Positions 60,721-64,000 of a DNA stretch of 64,000 bases are shown here, one piece after another; position 1 is the first letter of the stretch, and each line of letters opens with the position of its first letter. A program made the translations under genes and the position numbers. Source of the DNA: Penium margaritaceum (lineage: Eukaryota > Streptophyta > Zygnematophyceae > Desmidiales > Peniaceae); NCBI GenBank assembly GCA_023375785.1, contig SZWC01001163.1, positions 219,952 to 283,951 of the forward strand, in the 5' to 3' direction. Under the pieces are notes generated by a model. The model made no database searches. It saw only the letters and a list, made by a program, of their open reading frames with translations, and had not been told where the DNA came from.

Positions 60721-63700
60721 ACCGTCAGGCGCACTCAGGTGCACTCAGGCATACTCATGCGCACTCAGGCGCACTCAGGTGCACTGAGGCACACTCATGT
60801 GCACTCAGGCGCACTCAAGCACACTCAAGCGCTCTCGAGCACTCTCAGGCACACTCAGGGGTACTCAGGCGCAGTGAGGCGCACTCAGGCGTAGTCAGGC
60901 CCAGTCAAGCGCACTCAGGCGCACTCAGGCGCACTCACCAGCACTCAGGCGCACTTAGGTGCAGTTAGGCGCAGTCATGCGCAGTTAGGTGCACTCAGGC
61001 GCACTGAGGCGCAGTCAGGCGTTGTCAGGCGCAGTCTGCTGACCTCAGGCGCACTCAGCCGCACTCACGCGCATTCAGGCGCACTCAGGCGCACTCAGGT
61101 TGACTCAGGCGCACTCAGACCCACTCAGGCACACTCAGGCGCATTCAGGACCACTCAGGCCAAGTTGGGCGTAGTCAGGCGCACTTAGGCACGGTAAGGC
61201 ACAGTCAGGCGCAGTCGGGCACAGTCAGGCGCACTGAGGCGCGTTAAGGCACACTCTTGCGCACTCAGGCGCACTCTGGTGCACTCAGGCGCACTCAGGT
61301 GGAGTTAGGCACAGTTAGGCGCAGTCAGCCGGAGTCAGGCGCACTCAGGCGTACTCAGGCGCACTGAGGTGCACTCAGGCGGACTCAGGCGCACTAAGGC
61401 GCACTCAGGCGGAGTCAGGTGGAGTTAGGCGTAGGCAGGCGTACTCAGGCGCACTCAGACACACTCATGCGCAAGCAGGCGCACTCAAGCGCACTCAGGC
61501 ACAGTCAGGCGCAGTCAGGCGCAGTCAGACGTAGTCAGACAAAGTCAGACGCACTCAGGCGTACTCAAGCGCACTCAGGTGCACTCAGGTGCACGTAGGC
61601 GCACTCAGGTGCATTCATGTGCACTCAGGCGCACTCAGGCGCACATAGAATCACTTAGGCACACTCAAGCACACTCAGGCGCACTCAGGCGCACTCCGGC
61701 GCACTCAGGCCCACTCAGGCGCACTCAGGGGAAGTCAGGCGCAGTCAGGCGCTGTCACGCGCACTTAGGCGCACTCAGGCACACTTAGGTACACTCACGC
61801 ACACTCAGGCGCAGTCAAGCGCACTCATGCGCACTCAGGCGCACTCAAAGACACTCAGGCACACTCAGGCGCATTCAGGCGCACTCAGGCGCACTCAGAC
61901 GCAATCAGGGGCAGTCTGGCGCAGTCAGGCGCAGTCAGGCATAGTCAGACGCAGTCAAGAAGAGTCAGGCGCACTCAGGCGCAGTCAGGCGCACTCACGC
62001 GCACTCAGGCGTACTGAGGTGCACTCTGGGGCACTCAAGCGCACTCAAGCGCAGTCAGGTACAGTCAGGGACACTCAGGAACACTCAGGCCCACTCAGGC
62101 TCACTCAGGCGCATTCAAAGGCACTCAGGTTCACTCAGGCGCATTCAGGCGCACTCAAGCGCACTCAGGCGCACTCAGACATACTCACGCGTACTCAGGC
62201 ACATTCAGGCGCACTTAGGCGCACTCAGGCACACTCAGGCACACTCAGGTGCACTTAGGCGCACTCAGGCGCACTCATGCACACTCAAGCGCTCTCAGGC
62301 GCTCTCAGGCGCACTCAGGGGTACTCAGGCGCACTCAGGCGTACCCAGGCGCACTAAGGCGCACTCAGGTGCAGTCACGCATTGTCAGGCGCAGTCTGCT
62401 GACCTCAGGCGCACTCAGGCGCACTCAGGCGCATTAAGGCGCACTCAGGCGCACTCAGGCGCATTCAGGCGCAGTCATGCGCATTCACGCACATTCAGGC
62501 GCACTTAGGCCCACTCAGGCGCACTCAGGCGCACTCAGGCGCACTCAAGGGCATTCAGGCGCTCTCAGGTGCAGTCGGGCGCAGTCAGGGGCGGTTAGGC
62601 ACAGTAAGGCGCAGTCACGCGCAGTTATGCACACTCACGTGCAGTCAGGCGTACTCACGCGCACTCATGCGTACTGAGGCGCACTCAAGCGCACTCAATC
62701 GCACATAGGCGCAGTCAGGCGTAGTAAGGCACACTCAGGCGCACTCAGGCCCACTCAGGTGCACTCAGGCACATTCAGGCGCACCTAGGTTTACTCAGGC
62801 ACATTCACGCGCACTCAAGCGCACTTAGGCGCACTAAAGCGCACTCAGACGCAGTTACGGGCACTAAGGCGTAGTCAGGCGCACTCAGGTGCACTCAGGC
62901 ATACTCACGCGCACTCACGCACACTCAGGCACACTTAGGTGCACTCAGGCGCACTCACGCGCACTAAGGTGCACTCAGGCGTACTCAGGCGTACTCAAGC
63001 ACACTCAGCCGCTCTTAGGCGCTCTCAGGCCCACTCAAGGGTACTCACGCGCACTCAGGCACACTCAGGCGTACTCAGGCCCAGTCAAGCGCACTCAGGC
63101 AGACTCAGGCGCACTCAGGCGTATTCAGGCGCACTCAGGCGCACTTAGGCGTAGTCAGGCACAGTCAGGCGCACTCACGCGCACTCAGGCGCAGACAGGC
63201 GTTATCTGGCGCAGTCTGGCGACCTTAGGCGCCCTCAGGCGCACTCTAGCGCATTCAGGTGCACTCCGGCGCACTCAGGTGCACTTAGGCGCACTCAGGC
63301 GCACTCAGGCACAGCCAAGCGCACTCACGCTCACTCAGGCGCACTCAGGCGCACTCATGCGCACTCAGGCGCATTCAGGCGCACTCAGGCGCTGTCGGGC
63401 GGAGTCAGGCGCAGTTAGGCACAGTAAGGAGCAGTGAGGCGCAGTCAAGCGCAGTCAGGCGCAGTCAGGTGCAGTCGGGCGCAGTCAGGCGCAGTCAGGC
63501 GCACTCAGGCACACTCAGGTGCACTTAGGCACACTCTGGCGCACTCAGGCGTACCCAGGCAAAATCAAGCGCAGTTAGGCGCAGTCAGGCGCAGTCAGGC
63601 GCGCTCAGGCACACTCACGGAATCAGGCACACTCAAGCACATTCAGGCTAACTCAGGCGCACTCAGGCGGAGTGAGGTGGAGTTAGGCGTAGTGACGCGC

Positions 63701-64000
63701 ACTCAGGCGCACTCAGGCGCACTCAGGCGTTCTCAAGCGCACTCAGGCACACTCACCCACAGTCAAGCGCAGTCAGGCGCAGTCAGGCGCAGTCAGGCGC
63801 AGTCAGGCGTAGTCAAGCGCACTCAAGCGTACTCATGCACACTCAGACACACTCAGGTGTACTTAGGAGCACTCACGCGCACTCAAGCGCACTCTGGCAC
63901 ACATAGAAGCACTTAGGCAAACTCAGGCGCATTTAGGCACACTCGGGCGTACCCCGGCACACTCAGGCCCACTCAGGTGCACTCAGGGGCAGTGAGACGC
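60449..64000 (+). repeat. Satellite C: 10-bp tandem array, last block, runs off the window
   Basis: About 330 copies of GCGCACTCAG and variants, resuming directly after the gag-only element in the same orientation. Still in full array at the window end. The forward frames of up to 182 codons here are again repeat artefacts. Confidence 0.97.

Noticed and set aside
25516-64000. Dozens of long forward open frames of the type ALRRTQAHSG (up to 344 codons) as repetitive proteins
   Set aside because: The 10-bp unit is stop-free in every forward frame and gives the same peptide in each. Overlapping frames are equally long and there are no non-repeat domains, so they are repeat artefacts.

Overview
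The window looks like nuclear DNA of a photosynthetic eukaryote, most likely a green alga. The case rests on a spliced nuclear gene (3751-6891) for a cyanobacterial/plastid-type 50S ribosomal protein L18, copia-type LTR retroelements primed by initiator-Met tRNA, and very long short-period satellite arrays. A prasinophyte such as Cymbomonas is a guess that I cannot test here. Nothing indicates bacterial or archaeal DNA, and I see no CRISPR array, operon or defence cluster.

Layout. 1-2470: the 5' part of an LTR retrotransposon on the minus strand (gag, CAG-rich leader, primer-binding site, LTR), cut by the window edge. 2471-3750: no recognised gene. 3751-6891: the L18 gene, four exons, with matching intron phases. 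7465-17038: about 9.6 kb of an 11-bp satellite (GCGCAACTAGG, satellite A). 17039-18467: a spacer with a tandem repeat of roughly 350 bp and a 154-base gap. 18468-21285: satellite A again, in the opposite orientation. 21546-24109: a second satellite of 10-11 bp (GCCAGGCATT type, satellite B) containing strong hairpins. 24110-24990: an opposite-strand fragment of the same LTR family seen at the left end. 25516-31859, 38826-52453, 52950-55968 and 60449-64000: one 10-bp satellite (GCGCACTCAG, satellite C), roughly 26 kb in total and running off the right end. It is interrupted by a copia element (31860-38825, minus strand), a small palindrome-bounded insertion (52454-52949) and a gag-only LTR element (55969-60448, plus strand).

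How the parts relate. Only one host gene is recognisable; everything right of about 7.4 kb is satellite and retroelement. The satellite C unit has no forward stop codon, and because its length is 10 bp all three forward frames give the same ten-residue repeat. The many forward open frames of up to 344 codons there are therefore artefacts of repeat structure, not proteins. Both complete LTR elements in satellite C are flanked by 5-bp direct repeats of satellite sequence, so they inserted after the array formed. Variants of the satellite units are dominated by CpG transition products, suggesting methylated DNA. Three assembly gaps (34039, 49970, 60501) have duplicated sequence on both sides and are probably unmerged contig ends.

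The least explained features are the palindrome-bounded insertion at 52454-52949, the inverted arrangement of satellite A around the 17-18.5 kb spacer, and the hairpin cluster at 23524-23629.
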